Assembly (NCBI GenBank): GCA_009379995.1
Contig: WHSR01000026.1
Span: forward strand, 1-54,452
Source: Streptosporangiales bacterium
GTDB taxonomy: Bacteria > Actinomycetota > Actinomycetes > Streptosporangiales > WHSR01
Reading direction: 5' to 3'
Length of the DNA stretch: 54,452 nucleotides
Below the pieces are notes generated by a model. It searched no databases, was not told the origin of the DNA, and was given only the letters and a program-made list of their open reading frames with translations. Shown here piece after piece: positions 24,036 through 33,416 of the stretch (the first letter of the stretch is position 1; every line of letters begins with the position of its first letter). Made by a program: the position numbers and the translations under genes.

Positions 24036-24470
24036 TCACGGCGACGGCTCCTTTGCCCGAGCACGCTCGGCGAAGCGGGCCGCGTCGACGACGGCGCGTT
24101 CGTGGGTGCCTCTGCCGATAACGTCGGCACCATCGGTGGCCGTCACGTCGAACAGCAGGCGCCGACCGTCGACCTCGGTCAGGCGGACCCGGGCGGTGAC
24201 GGTCAGGCCCGGCGGCGTCGGCGCCTCGTGAGTGATGTCGATGCGGATGCCAACTGTCTGCTCGCGCGGCCAGTCCAGGTACGGCAGAACGGCCTGGATA
24301 CACGTCCACTCCAGCAGCCCCACCAGGAATCCGGTGGCGAACACCCGGGGCATCGCCGCGAACTCGGCCGATTCCGGGTACAACGCAGCGACGATCTTGT
24401 TTTCCGGTACCTGGAACGCGAACTCGTACTCCAGACCAGGCGCCAGCCCTTCAACCACCCGCGTATCCAA
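24036..24470 (-). CDS. FlK-like hotdog thioesterase
   Basis: The 144-aa product resembles fluoroacetyl-CoA thioesterase FlK: VFATGFLVGLLEWTCIQ, VGIRIDITHEAPTPPGLTVTARVRLTEVDGRRLLFDVTATDG and IGRGTHERAVVDAARF. The FlK triad Thr42/Glu50/His76 lines up with Thr46, Glu54 and His81 here. The family ranges from true fluoroacetyl-CoA hydrolases to unassigned short acyl-CoA thioesterases, so fluoroacetate resistance is only a possibility. The first codon is TTG at 24470 with no clear ribosome site; GTG at 24458 is an alternative. It follows the coiled-coil gene by 42 bases on the same strand. Confidence 0.8.
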   Translation of the reverse strand: MDTRVVEGLAPGLEYEFAFQVPENKIVAALYPESAEFAAMPRVFATGFLVGLLEWTCIQAVLPYLDWPREQTVGIRIDITHEAPTPPGLTVTARVRLTEVDGRRLLFDVTATDGADVIGRGTHERAVVDAARFAERARAKEPSP

Positions 24471-24512
24471 TCAGATGTTCGCGGAGTCTCGGCGAGCCGG
24501 GCCGGACCTTGG

Positions 24513-25085
24513 TCAGCTCGTCCTGGAACGCTCGCGTGGAACGATGTCGGCCTCGCCCTCGGCGGCCGGGTCGTGCGGGCGGGCCTCCGGATCCTCGGAC
24601 CGGTCCGGCTCCGTGGCGGCGGCGTTCGGCGGATCCGCCGCCCCGTTCACGGTGGACTTGTCCCTCACGGACTTGTCTCTCGCAGTCCCGTCCACGGCTG
24701 ACCCCTCCGCGGCTGACCCGTCCACAGCGGTCCTGTCCGCGGCTGTCCTGTCCGCGGGGGACCTGTCCACAACCGACCTGTCCGCCGTGGCGCCCCGCCG
24801 CCCGCCGGCCTGCTCACGCGCGGCCAACGCCCGCTGGTTGGTGGATTCGGCCCGGTAGAGGTCGCCGAAACTGCGCACGGCCGCCACCCAGGCCGGCCCG
24901 GGTGCGAAATCGCCCAGCTCATCCCAGAGCGTCGCAAGTCGCTCGTAGACCTCCGCGCGTGCCTCCAACAGCTCGACCACCGGCCGGTCGCGTTCGCGGG
25001 CGAGACGGTCAGCCTCCCTGCCGACGCGCTGGATGTCCTCCCAGACCAGCCCCTCGCCGCGTGCCGTGATCTCCTGCTCACTCAT
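24513..25085 (-). CDS. Unrecognised protein with coiled-coil head and pentapeptide-repeat tail
   Basis: The 190-aa product has no family I recognise. Residues 1-90 are charged and helical (EDIQRVGREADRLARERDRPVVELLEARAEVYERLATLWDEL), suggesting a coiled coil. Residues 100-148 are a run of five-residue units of the form D-(R/G/K)-(S/T)-x-x, encoded by 15-base near-repeats between about 24640 and 24785. The end is acidic and proline-rich, probably disordered. The repeat tract is hydrophilic with alternating charge and could vary in length between strains. The neighbour downstream is the FlK-like thioesterase. Function unknown. Confidence 0.65.
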   Translation of the reverse strand: MSEQEITARGEGLVWEDIQRVGREADRLARERDRPVVELLEARAEVYERLATLWDELGDFAPGPAWVAAVRSFGDLYRAESTNQRALAAREQAGGRRGATADRSVVDRSPADRTAADRTAVDGSAAEGSAVDGTARDKSVRDKSTVNGAADPPNAAATEPDRSEDPEARPHDPAAEGEADIVPRERSRTS

Positions 25086-25458
25086 GAGGGCCCCTCCCTA
25101 GTGTGTCCCTCACTGCTTTCCTCGCGTCCTCTACGGTGCGGCCAACCCCCCGACCTTCACCAACAGCTCATGAGACCTGGTCCCACCCAGGTGTGCCGAC
25201 CTTCCGACTCATAACGGACATGACAGGCACGGTAGAACGAACCACGGCGGGCCACCACCCGTCTCACGCAATTCGACACGAGAAGTAACCCATCGTAACC
25301 ACCCTCGAACTCGTACATTACCTGAATGGCGCGTGGATATGGCCGCGGAATTAACATCGAGATCCGAATAAAATGTGCGGTCGAGCGGACTAAGGTTGCG
25401 AAACCAACTCAGCGTAATAATGCTGGCTAATGCGGCGGCGGGGCACGGTCGTCGGTGA
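25086..25458. other. Gene-free stretch of lower GC
   Basis: 373 bases between the coiled-coil gene and the alanine dehydrogenase stop. The right half (25230-25440) is clearly less GC-rich than its surroundings. I see no gene, palindrome or terminator that can be defended. It should hold the promoter of the coiled-coil/thioesterase pair. Confidence 0.45.
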
Positions 25459-26523
25459 TCAGGAGTTCCTGTCGTGTATCGCCGCGACCGCGGGATGGAC
25501 AATCTCGCCGTCCCGGACGTTCAGCGCCGTCGCGATGTCCGGGTCCGAGGGGTCGGCGAGCAGCCGCAGCAGCCGCGGGGCCAACGCCGCGGACAGCGCG
25601 CGGCTTGCGGTCCTGGGATAGCGTGCCGGGACGTTGGTGACGCAGTAGTGCAGCACGTTCTCGTCCTCGAAGACGGGATCGCCGTGACTGGTGGGCCGCG
25701 AGGTCTCGACGCACCCTCCCTGGTCGATCGCGAGATCGACGATCACCGAGCCCGGCCGCATGGAAGCCACCTGATCGCGTGAAAGCACCCTCGGGGCGCG
25801 GGCGCCGGGAACGAGCACCGCGCCGATCACCAGGTCGGAGACCGCTACCAGCTCGTCGAGCTGGGCGGAGCTGGACGCGGCGGTGGAAGTGACGGTCCCC
25901 GACAGCTTCGCCTGCTGGAGCTTGTCCATGTCGACGTCGACGCCGACCACCTCGGCGTCGAGCCCGCGCGCCCCGCGTGCCGCGACGGCGCCGGACACCC
26001 CCAGGCCCACCACCGTGACCCGCCCCGGCGGTACGCCGGCGGTGCCACCGAGCAAGACACCCGCCCCGCCTTCGTTTCCGGCCAGGTAGTTGGCGCCCAC
26101 GATCGCGGCGCACCGCCCCGCGACCTCGCTCATCGGAGCCAGAAGCGGCAACGTCCCGCGTTCGGTGAGCGTCTCGAACGCGTACGCTCGCACCCCCGCC
26201 CGGACGAGCGCGTTGGTGAGCTCGCGGGCGGCCGCCAGGTGGAGATAGGCGAAAAGGGTGAGCCCAGGGCGGAGGTACGCGTACTCGCCGGCCTGCGGCT
26301 CCTTGACCTTCACCACCACGTCGGCCGCCCAGACGTCCTCCGCGGAGGCCCGGATGACCCCGCCGGCGTTGGCGTACTGCTCGTCGTCGAAGCCGGCCGC
26401 CGCACCCGCTCCCGTTTCGACGAACACGCGGTGGCCTGCGTCGACCAGCGTACGCACGGCGCCCGGCTCGAGCGCCACCCGCCGCTCGCCCTGCTTCGTC
26501 TCCCGGGGCAATCCGATCGTCAC
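25459..26523 (-). CDS. ald: Alanine dehydrogenase
   Basis: GTG 26523 overlaps the HyuB stop (GTGA), giving 354 aa. IGLPRETKQGERRVALEPGAV, VVVKVKEPQ, LFAYLHLA, VVGLGVSGAVAARGARGLDAEVVGVDVD (NAD-binding) and VDLAIDQGGCVETSRPTSH fit alanine dehydrogenase; the pyruvate-binding Arg and Lys and the catalytic His and Asp of the family are all in these blocks. It interconverts L-alanine and pyruvate plus ammonia with NAD. As the last gene of the aminotransferase/permease/hydantoinase operon it probably recycles alanine made by transamination and releases ammonia. It is slightly shorter than the usual 370 aa but complete. Confidence 0.93.
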   Translation of the reverse strand: MTIGLPRETKQGERRVALEPGAVRTLVDAGHRVFVETGAGAAAGFDDEQYANAGGVIRASAEDVWAADVVVKVKEPQAGEYAYLRPGLTLFAYLHLAAARELTNALVRAGVRAYAFETLTERGTLPLLAPMSEVAGRCAAIVGANYLAGNEGGAGVLLGGTAGVPPGRVTVVGLGVSGAVAARGARGLDAEVVGVDVDMDKLQQAKLSGTVTSTAASSSAQLDELVAVSDLVIGAVLVPGARAPRVLSRDQVASMRPGSVIVDLAIDQGGCVETSRPTSHGDPVFEDENVLHYCVTNVPARYPRTASRALSAALAPRLLRLLADPSDPDIATALNVRDGEIVHPAVAAIHDRNS

Positions 26524-28319
26524 GTGGCCCTGCAATCGTGGTTCACGCCGCGTCTCCTCAGCTCCTCGCGCTTGCGCCGGGTGGCCTCCGCGTCGACCTC
26601 GAGCTCGTCCGAGGGCACGTCCCGCTCGAAGAGCACGCCGTAGACCTCCCGGGCCCGCTCGAAGCTGACCCACCGGGCGAGCACGTCCTCGCGCACCCGC
26701 TCCGGCTCCCGGTCAAGCGGATCGCCGTACCCCCCGCCGCCGCTGAGCAGGTGGATCAGCTCCTCCCCCACCGGGATCTCCTGGCCACCGATCGGCGCGA
26801 CGTCCTCCTCGCCGCCGTCGGCGTGGACCCTCCGCGGCAGCGAGGCGGCGCCCGTACCGCCGCCGCGCACGCCTAGCGGCGGGTAGTGGTGGTTGTCGGT
26901 CACGTAGTTGGCGGTCAGTCTCCCGGCGCGGGGTCCGTACGACACGACGGCCCCCGGTGCACCCCGCCGGCGGCCCGCCCCCTCCGAGTCGGTCCGCATG
27001 CGAAGCTGTGAGACGCGGATCGGGTACTTGCGCTCGATGACCTCCACCACGTCGCGGTACATGAGCCCGTTCGTCACCGAGTTTCCGTAGGTCACCCACC
27101 CGTCGTGCTCGGGGCCGGCCGGCCCGCCCTGCGAGCCCAGGAACATCTGGTTCACGTACGGCTGGTCGTCGCGGAACGGATCCTTGCCGGAGACCACGGC
27201 GAAGCCGGGGCCGATTCCGCACGCGCCCTCCGCAAGGCCCGTGCCGTCGCGCGCCTCGGCGAACGCCCGCTGGGTGGTCACCACCAGCCGCTCCCCCACG
27301 TTGGTGGTGGCGACGCTGCAGGAATGCGGGAAGCGGGGGATGCCGACCACGCAGTTCTCCCGCAGCTTCACGCTCACCCGGCGGAAGGTGCCCGAGTTGT
27401 GCGGGATATCGGGATCGATGCTGTTGAACACCCCCGTCATGGCGTTGTTGGTGGCACACGTGACCGACTGGTTCACCCCGGCGTCGACACAGTCGATGTT
27501 GTCGGTCAGATCGACCTCGATCCGCTCCTCCGCCGGGTCCACGGCTACCCGCACCCTGATGGGCACGCTCTCGTGGCCGGGCCCGAGGGGGTCGTGCCGC
27601 CCCTCGGCCTCGAAGGTGCCCGGGGGCATCCGGCGGATGACCTCGCGCACGCGGCGCTCGGAGTAGTCGAACCACTCCTCGACGAACGCCTCGACGACGT
27701 CCAGCCCGTAGCGTTCGCAGAGTTCGGCCAGGCGCGCCTCGCCGATGCGGGCGGCGCCGAGCATCGCGAGGTAGTCCCCGTACCACTGGTCGGGCACCCG
27801 AATACGGCGACGGCACATGCGGATGATGTCCTGGACGTCCTCGCGGTTCCGCTGCACCCGCACCGCCGGGAAGATGAGGCCGCCCTCCTCGTACACGTCC
27901 CGGGCGAACGGCATGTACGTGGAGGGCGCGGCGTTCCCACAGTCGGCCTGATGCGCCTTGGCGGCGGCGGTGAAGACGTGCCGGCCGGCGAAGAACACCG
28001 GTACGAGGATCGTGTGGTCGGCGGTGTGGGTGTTGCCCAGGTACGGATCGTTGTGCAGGAAGGCGTCTCCGGGGGCTATGTCGTCGTGCAGGTCGGTCAT
28101 CGCCTGCGCCAGGGCCTCCATGCCGATCACGTGCACGGGAAGCCCTTCGGCGGACGAGAGCAGCCGGTTGTCCCCGGTGACGATGGCGCAGGAGAAGTCG
28201 CGGGCCAGGTTGAGTACCGCCGACCGTCCCGACCGCAGCAGCGTGTTCTCCATTTCGCGGACAATGCTCTCCATGCGGTTCGACAAAACCGCCAGCAGAA
28301 CGGGATCGAAGTCGTTCAC
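26520..28319 (-). CDS. hyuB: Hydantoinase B / oxoprolinase family protein
   Basis: GTG 28319 overlaps the HyuA stop (GTGA). The 599-aa protein starts with DPVLLAVLSNRMESIVREMENTLLRSGRSAVLNLARDFSCAI and includes HNDPYLGNTHTADHTILVPVF and, near the C-terminus, HLLSGGGGYGDPLDREPERVREDV, all diagnostic of the HyuB/acetone carboxylase alpha family. With HyuA it forms an ATP-dependent cyclic amide hydrolase acting on N-methylhydantoin, 5-oxoproline or related rings. The NCS1 permease in the same operon supports a hydantoin-like ring as substrate. Complete; no missing block noticed. Confidence 0.95.
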   Translation of the reverse strand: MNDFDPVLLAVLSNRMESIVREMENTLLRSGRSAVLNLARDFSCAIVTGDNRLLSSAEGLPVHVIGMEALAQAMTDLHDDIAPGDAFLHNDPYLGNTHTADHTILVPVFFAGRHVFTAAAKAHQADCGNAAPSTYMPFARDVYEEGGLIFPAVRVQRNREDVQDIIRMCRRRIRVPDQWYGDYLAMLGAARIGEARLAELCERYGLDVVEAFVEEWFDYSERRVREVIRRMPPGTFEAEGRHDPLGPGHESVPIRVRVAVDPAEERIEVDLTDNIDCVDAGVNQSVTCATNNAMTGVFNSIDPDIPHNSGTFRRVSVKLRENCVVGIPRFPHSCSVATTNVGERLVVTTQRAFAEARDGTGLAEGACGIGPGFAVVSGKDPFRDDQPYVNQMFLGSQGGPAGPEHDGWVTYGNSVTNGLMYRDVVEVIERKYPIRVSQLRMRTDSEGAGRRRGAPGAVVSYGPRAGRLTANYVTDNHHYPPLGVRGGGTGAASLPRRVHADGGEEDVAPIGGQEIPVGEELIHLLSGGGGYGDPLDREPERVREDVLARWVSFERAREVYGVLFERDVPSDELEVDAEATRRKREELRRRGVNHDCRAT

Positions 28320-30472
28320 GCCTTCGCTCCTTTCGCCGTGGCGAGGGCGAGGGCGGATGGGGTATCCCGGGTGAACTCGATCCGGTAATTTCCGGCCGCC
28401 GTCACCCGAGCGTGTGACTCCGGGTAGATGACCAGCGTCGTGGTCGGCTCCTCGATGATCGCCGGCCCCACGACGATCTCACCGGGCGGCAGGGAGCCGC
28501 CGGGGTGCCGTTCGACCTCGACGTGGCCGAAGCCGGGAAAGTAGGCGCGTCCGCGGGTCGGCGAGTCCGGCCCGGCCCCGTGCGCCCTCGGGCTCTCCGC
28601 CGCCCTCGCGCCGGTGTGGACCGACGGGGTCTCCCGCCGAGCCCTCGCCCGCACCTTCCAGTTGACGCACTCGATGGACTGCCCGGGCTCCTTGACGGCG
28701 AAGACGCGCTCGTGCGCCGTGTGGAAGGCCTCCTCCATCGCGTGTACGTCGCGCTCGCCGTGCAAGCGCCGGCTCGGCAGCTCGACCTCGAGCTCCCACA
28801 CCTGCATCGGGTAGCGCGCCTCCACGAGATACTGCTTGGCGGTGTCCCGCAGCGACATGTCGCCGAGATCGACGAAGAACTCGTCGGCCAGCCTTTCCAC
28901 CTCGGCCAGGGCCGCGTTGACCATCTCGTAGTCGAAGTCGCCGGTCTCGGTGAACGCGCTGACGGCAAACTCCGAGACGAGCTCGGCGTGCAGCGCGCCG
29001 CAGGCGCTCAACGCCCCGGCGGTGCTCGGCACCAGGACGCCCCGGCAACCCAGCTCCCTGGCGATGGGCACCACGTTGAGCCCCGCGGCGCCGCCGCCCG
29101 CGACCATGGAGACCTCTCGCGGGTCGATCCCCTGGGCGATGGTGATCTCCCGGGTCGCTCCAACTATGTTCTCCGTCGCGACGGTGAGTACCGCCGAGGC
29201 CGCCTCCTCCACGCTCATGCCGAGAGGTTCGCCGACGCCCGACGCGATGGCGTCCGCCGCCATCCCGGCGTCGAGGGACAGCCGTCCGCCGAGGAAGTAC
29301 TCGGGGTTGATGTAGCCCAGGACGACCGCCGCGTCGGTCACCGTCGGCCGCACGCCGCCCCTGCCGTAGCAGGCCGGGCCCGGCTCCGCGCCGGCGCTCT
29401 GCGGCCCGACGTGCAGGAGCCCTCCGGGGTCGACGTAGGCGATGCTGCCCCCGCCGGCGCCGATGCTCTTCACGTCGACCGAACGAATGCCGGTCATGTG
29501 GCCGGTCCATCTCGGCCCCAGCCACGTCTCGGGCGTCGTCTGGATCTCCCCGTCGCGCACCAGACCGACGTCGAAGGTGGTCCCGCCGGTGTCGCAGACG
29601 ACGAGGTCCCCCGCGCCGTCCTCCTCGCCGAACTCGGCGGCCGCGTACGTCTTCGCCGCCACCGGCGCCATCGACGGACCCGAACCCACCGTGTAGATGG
29701 GTTTCTCCGTGATCAGCTCACGCCTCCACGAGCCGCCGTACGAGGTCGTGATGAGCAGGTTCCCCTTGAACCCCGCCTCCCGAAGATCACGCTCCATCGT
29801 GGTGAGGTAGTCCCGCATCAGCGGCTTCAGCGAGGCGTCGATCACCGCGGCCGAGGCGCGCCGATACTCCCTGACGATGGGGTTGAGCCGGTGGGACAGG
29901 GTGTAGGCCACGCCGGGCCAGTGTTCGTCGAGCATCGAGCCGACGCGAAGCTCGTGCTCTGGATTGACCGTCGACCACAGCAGACACACACCCACCGCCT
30001 CGCAGCCCGCTCGGCGCGCCCCCTCGATCGCGCCGAGGACCGACCCCTCGTCGAGGGCGGTGAACACACCTCCGTCGGAGTCGACCCGCTCGGGGATCTC
30101 GAACGTCAGGTGCCGCGGTACGTACGGCGGAGGGTAGGGCATCTGACGGAAGGGATTTTGTTTCCCGCCCTCCCGCAGCAGCAGGATGTCGGGAAACCCC
30201 GCGGTCGTGAAGAAAGCGGTCCGAGCGGTCTTTCCCTCGACTATCGCGTTGGTGGCGCGGGTCGTACCGTAGGTCAATCCCGAAGCGGAGCCAAGGAGCC
30301 CCCCGACGTCGAGGCCCATTTCCTCGGCGACGCCCGCGAGCGCCTCCGCGATCGCGTCGAAGGCCCGCGCCCGGGTTGTCGGCGCCTTTCCCACATGGAG
30401 CCGGCCCTCCTCGTCCGACACGACGACGTCGGTGAAGGTCCCTCCGGTGTCGACGGCGATTCGATAGGGCAC
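28316..30472 (-). CDS. hyuA: Hydantoinase A / oxoprolinase family ATPase
   Basis: GTG 30472 is preceded by GAGGGAG and AGGA. The 718-aa protein has the two actin-like ATPase phosphate loops (IAVDTGGTFTDVVV at residues 4-17 and LVVCDTGGTTFDVGLV near 290), YGTTRATNAIVEGK, IGAGGGSIAYVDPGGLLHVGPQSAGAEPGPACYG and MVAGGGAAGLNVVPIARELGC. These are fixed features of HyuA/OplA-type subunits that phosphorylate the lactam carbonyl. It lies between the permease and HyuB genes. The C-terminal 150 residues include the usual TGM-like oligomerisation domain (HVEVERHPGGSLPPGEIVVGPAII). Confidence 0.95.
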   Translation of the reverse strand: MPYRIAVDTGGTFTDVVVSDEEGRLHVGKAPTTRARAFDAIAEALAGVAEEMGLDVGGLLGSASGLTYGTTRATNAIVEGKTARTAFFTTAGFPDILLLREGGKQNPFRQMPYPPPYVPRHLTFEIPERVDSDGGVFTALDEGSVLGAIEGARRAGCEAVGVCLLWSTVNPEHELRVGSMLDEHWPGVAYTLSHRLNPIVREYRRASAAVIDASLKPLMRDYLTTMERDLREAGFKGNLLITTSYGGSWRRELITEKPIYTVGSGPSMAPVAAKTYAAAEFGEEDGAGDLVVCDTGGTTFDVGLVRDGEIQTTPETWLGPRWTGHMTGIRSVDVKSIGAGGGSIAYVDPGGLLHVGPQSAGAEPGPACYGRGGVRPTVTDAAVVLGYINPEYFLGGRLSLDAGMAADAIASGVGEPLGMSVEEAASAVLTVATENIVGATREITIAQGIDPREVSMVAGGGAAGLNVVPIARELGCRGVLVPSTAGALSACGALHAELVSEFAVSAFTETGDFDYEMVNAALAEVERLADEFFVDLGDMSLRDTAKQYLVEARYPMQVWELEVELPSRRLHGERDVHAMEEAFHTAHERVFAVKEPGQSIECVNWKVRARARRETPSVHTGARAAESPRAHGAGPDSPTRGRAYFPGFGHVEVERHPGGSLPPGEIVVGPAIIEEPTTTLVIYPESHARVTAAGNYRIEFTRDTPSALALATAKGAKA

Positions 30473-30475
30473 GTC

Positions 30476-32119
30476 CTAAACTCCCTCGCTCCCGGCCGAC
30501 GAAAGTTGCGACGCCGGTTCCTCCCGGAAGGTCGCGGCCTCCCTTCGGGCTTCGCGATACAGGGACGTGTTTGCCGATGCGCATTCGGCGCAGATGGGCC
30601 GGTGTCCGGAGCCGGGATGGCGATCCATCTCGTACGCAATGTACGAGCGTCCACAGAAATCACACAGAACCCGGTCCTCCCACGGATCATCCACCTCGTC
30701 GCGGGGGTCGTGCGGTCGGGAGAGGAGGAACCACCTGCGGCGAGCGAACTCCAGCGCCACCCCATAGATGCCCACCGCCAGCACAAAGGTTATCGGGGGC
30801 GCCCAGGTCGCACCGAAGGCTCCGGCACCGAACAGCAGGTAGATACCGACGGCCGTGGAAGAAAGCCAGGCGATCACCCCCGCAGGATTGACAAGCGGAA
30901 CACGGCCCGGGCGGAACTCCGACTCGGCTCCGGAACGGCGCAGCCGCTCGTAGGCGATCTGCGCGATCGCGATGCCCACCCAACTCACCACGAATACGCC
31001 CTGTACCCGCAGCGCCTGCAGGATGTAGGAAAAGACGTCGGTCAGCATGATGGCAAAGACGACTATCCCCACGATGCCCACCCACGCGACTCGAGGAAGC
31101 CGAAGCTTGAAGACGCGGGCGAAGAAACTCTGCAGGTTGGTGGAGGCGAGATAGTAGTTGGCGGTGTTGATGCGCGTCTGACTCGCCCACACGAAGATCA
31201 CGCCGCCCACACCGAGCAGGGAGACGATACCCAGCACCCCGGAGGTCTCGGTGAGCTCACCACGGGTCGGGATGGTGAAGAGGAGGAACAGCCCGATCAG
31301 GCCGTTGAGCAGCCAGGTGAGCAGGTAGAAGACCGGTCCGAAGGTCACGATCCCGTTGAAGCGCTCGTCCGCTGGGCGCCCGTAGCGGGCGTAGTCCATC
31401 GTGAACATCATCTGGACCCACACCCCCATGTAGACGGTGAAGGCGAAGATCCAACCTGGCCCGGCGGAGGCGCCCGTGTCGCCCGGCTGGAAGGTGAGCC
31501 ACTCGTTGCTGTAGCCGTGTGCGGCGATCGCCATGATGATCGCGGCCGCGATTCCCACGCAGTAGAAGGGCAGCAGGACACCGTTGACCTTGTCCAGCCA
31601 AACCCTGACGCCACCGATGACGAGAGGAATGCTGTAGAGGACGACCACCAGGTACCAGCCCTGCAGCGGCAGGCCGCCGAAGTACTCGTGGAATACGGCG
31701 GCGATGACCGACCCCTCGAAGACGGCATAGTAGACCGCGGTGGCGCCGAAGATGAGCGTGGCGAGAGCCGCGGCGAGCTGGCCGAACATCGACCGGGAGA
31801 ACAGCGCCACGGAAAGCCCCGTGCGCGTCGCGTGGGCGCTGATGAAGTAATTGATGACGCCCGTCGCCAGCGCGGCGGCGGCCATGCCGATGATTGTGTT
31901 GACGGATCCGACCGCCAGCGCGGTGGTCGCCGACACAATCAAATAGAACATCGCGCTCAGGATCGCGTAGAACGCCATGGCGAGCGAAGGACGTGAATTG
32001 CGCCACGACCGCGGAACTGCGTGCAGCGAGTAGTCTTCCGTCCGCGCCGCCTTGGCCACTCGCGGGTCGTCGAAGCGCGATATTTCGAGCCTCGGGACGT
32101 TTGTCTCTGTGCCTGCCAT
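30476..32119 (-). CDS. NCS1-family cytosine/purine/hydantoin permease with zinc-ribbon tail
   Basis: The 547-aa product has about 12 hydrophobic segments and the NCS1 pattern: RSWRNSRPSLAMAFYAILSAMFYLIV, GMAAAALATGVINYFISAHATRTGLSVALFSRSMFG and, in the middle, FTMDYARYGRP. NCS1 carriers include Mhp1, which imports 5-substituted hydantoins, and this fits the hydantoinase genes that follow. Unusually, the cytoplasmic C-terminus (about residues 485-515) carries CDFCGRSYIAYEMDRHPGSG then HRPICAECA, two CxxC knuckles with a histidine, likely a zinc ribbon. The tail may control the carrier or bind a partner. Substrate not proven. Confidence 0.92.
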   Translation of the reverse strand: MAGTETNVPRLEISRFDDPRVAKAARTEDYSLHAVPRSWRNSRPSLAMAFYAILSAMFYLIVSATTALAVGSVNTIIGMAAAALATGVINYFISAHATRTGLSVALFSRSMFGQLAAALATLIFGATAVYYAVFEGSVIAAVFHEYFGGLPLQGWYLVVVLYSIPLVIGGVRVWLDKVNGVLLPFYCVGIAAAIIMAIAAHGYSNEWLTFQPGDTGASAGPGWIFAFTVYMGVWVQMMFTMDYARYGRPADERFNGIVTFGPVFYLLTWLLNGLIGLFLLFTIPTRGELTETSGVLGIVSLLGVGGVIFVWASQTRINTANYYLASTNLQSFFARVFKLRLPRVAWVGIVGIVVFAIMLTDVFSYILQALRVQGVFVVSWVGIAIAQIAYERLRRSGAESEFRPGRVPLVNPAGVIAWLSSTAVGIYLLFGAGAFGATWAPPITFVLAVGIYGVALEFARRRWFLLSRPHDPRDEVDDPWEDRVLCDFCGRSYIAYEMDRHPGSGHRPICAECASANTSLYREARREAATFREEPASQLSSAGSEGV

Positions 32120-32135
32120 GTCCGCAGGATCCTTC

Positions 32136-33416
32136 CTATGTGGCCCCCGACAGCCCGTCGAACGCGGTCGCCAACGCGTCGCCGATCATCTCCAGCTCCG
32201 ACTCTTCGATGATCAGCGGCGGCGAGACCGCTACCGAACTCCCGAGCGGCCGCACCAGCACACCGGCATCTCGGGCTCGCCTCTGTACCTCGGCCACCGC
32301 GGTGGGAACCCGCCGCAGCACCTCTGGATCGATTTCGACCGCCGCCAACAGCCCCAGACCGCCGCGCACCTCGGCGACGCCGTCGTGGTCGGCGAGGTGC
32401 GCCAGCGCACCTAGCAGCGCACCCTCGAGCTCGCGGCCGCGCGGGATCAGCTTCTCCCGCTCGAGGATCTCGAGATTCGTCAGCGCGGCGGCGCAGCAGG
32501 TGGGATGGCCGGCGTAGGTGGGGCCGTGCCGGAAGGTGTACGCGCCCGGCTCCGTCCAGAAGGGCGCGGCCACGGCATCGGAGATCACCACGCCGCCCAG
32601 GGGAAGGTAGCCGCTAGTGACGCCCTTGGCGAACGTGATCATGTCCGGCTCGACGCCCCATCGCTCTATGCCCCACCACGTGCCGAGACGGCCAAAGCCG
32701 CAGATGACGGAGTCGACGACGAGGAGGATGCCATGCGCCCGGCAGAGTTCGGCGGCCGCCTCGATGTAGCCGGCCGGCGGCGGGAGGACGCCTCCGGCCC
32801 CGACCACGGGCTCGACGAAGAAGGCGGCCACCCGCTCCGGCCCGATGGCCTTCACCTCGGCCTCGAGTGCCTCGACCGAGTCGTAGGACACCAGGGACAT
32901 GCCGGTCGCCAGGGGGCCCCAGCCGACTCGGTTGGCTTCGATCCCGCCGATGCTCGTCCCGTAGCCGTGGGTGCCGTGGTAGGCGTTGGTTCTGCCGATG
33001 ATGTGGACGCGCTCGCCGGCGCCCTGGATGGACCAGTACAGGCGGGCAAGCTTGGCGGCCGTATCGATCGCGTCGCCCCCGCCGCTCGTCAAGAAGACGC
33101 GGGCGTCCGGCATCGGGGCGAGGTCGGACAGCCGAGCACACAATTCGAGCGCCGGCTCGTTGGCGAAGTCACCGAACGTCGAGTACGCGTCGAGCCGGCG
33201 CATCTGCGCGGCGGCCGCGTCGGCCATCTCCCCGCGCCCGTGACCGATGTTCGCGTACCAAAGACTGGCTGTCGCGTCGAGGTACCTTTTGCCGGACGTG
33301 TCCCACACCCATACTCCCTCGGCGCGGGAAACGACGAATTCGCTTTTCCGCGCGACGGCCATGTCGGAGAACGGATGCCAGAACTTTGTGTCGCCCTCCC
33401 GAGCGATGCGGTTCAT
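32136..33416 (-). CDS. Class III aminotransferase (PLP-dependent)
   Basis: ATG 33416 follows GGAGG by four bases and gives 426 aa. FWHPFSDMAVARKS, RYLDATASLWYANIGHGRGEMADA, FLTSGGGDAIDTAAKLARLYW (the usual TSGSEA, here TSGGGD), TNAYHGTHGYGTS, VVDSVICGFGRLGTWWG and DMITFAKGVTSGYLPLGG (PLP lysine in FAKG) define an omega-amino acid:pyruvate type transaminase. It is the first gene of the permease/hydantoinase operon, so it probably transaminates the opened-ring amino acid onto pyruvate, giving alanine for Ald. Confidence 0.94.
   Translation of the reverse strand: MNRIAREGDTKFWHPFSDMAVARKSEFVVSRAEGVWVWDTSGKRYLDATASLWYANIGHGRGEMADAAAAQMRRLDAYSTFGDFANEPALELCARLSDLAPMPDARVFLTSGGGDAIDTAAKLARLYWSIQGAGERVHIIGRTNAYHGTHGYGTSIGGIEANRVGWGPLATGMSLVSYDSVEALEAEVKAIGPERVAAFFVEPVVGAGGVLPPPAGYIEAAAELCRAHGILLVVDSVICGFGRLGTWWGIERWGVEPDMITFAKGVTSGYLPLGGVVISDAVAAPFWTEPGAYTFRHGPTYAGHPTCCAAALTNLEILEREKLIPRGRELEGALLGALAHLADHDGVAEVRGGLGLLAAVEIDPEVLRRVPTAVAEVQRRARDAGVLVRPLGSSVAVSPPLIIEESELEMIGDALATAFDGLSGAT

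Noticed and set aside
24640..24785. CRISPR array
   Set aside because: 15-base in-frame near-repeats with no unique spacers; they are codons of a repeat tail.
28505..31996. Plus-strand frame of more than 1100 codons opposite hyuA and the permease
   Set aside because: Composition is that of an antisense shadow (His, Arg, Gly, Asp rich) and it covers two clear genes.
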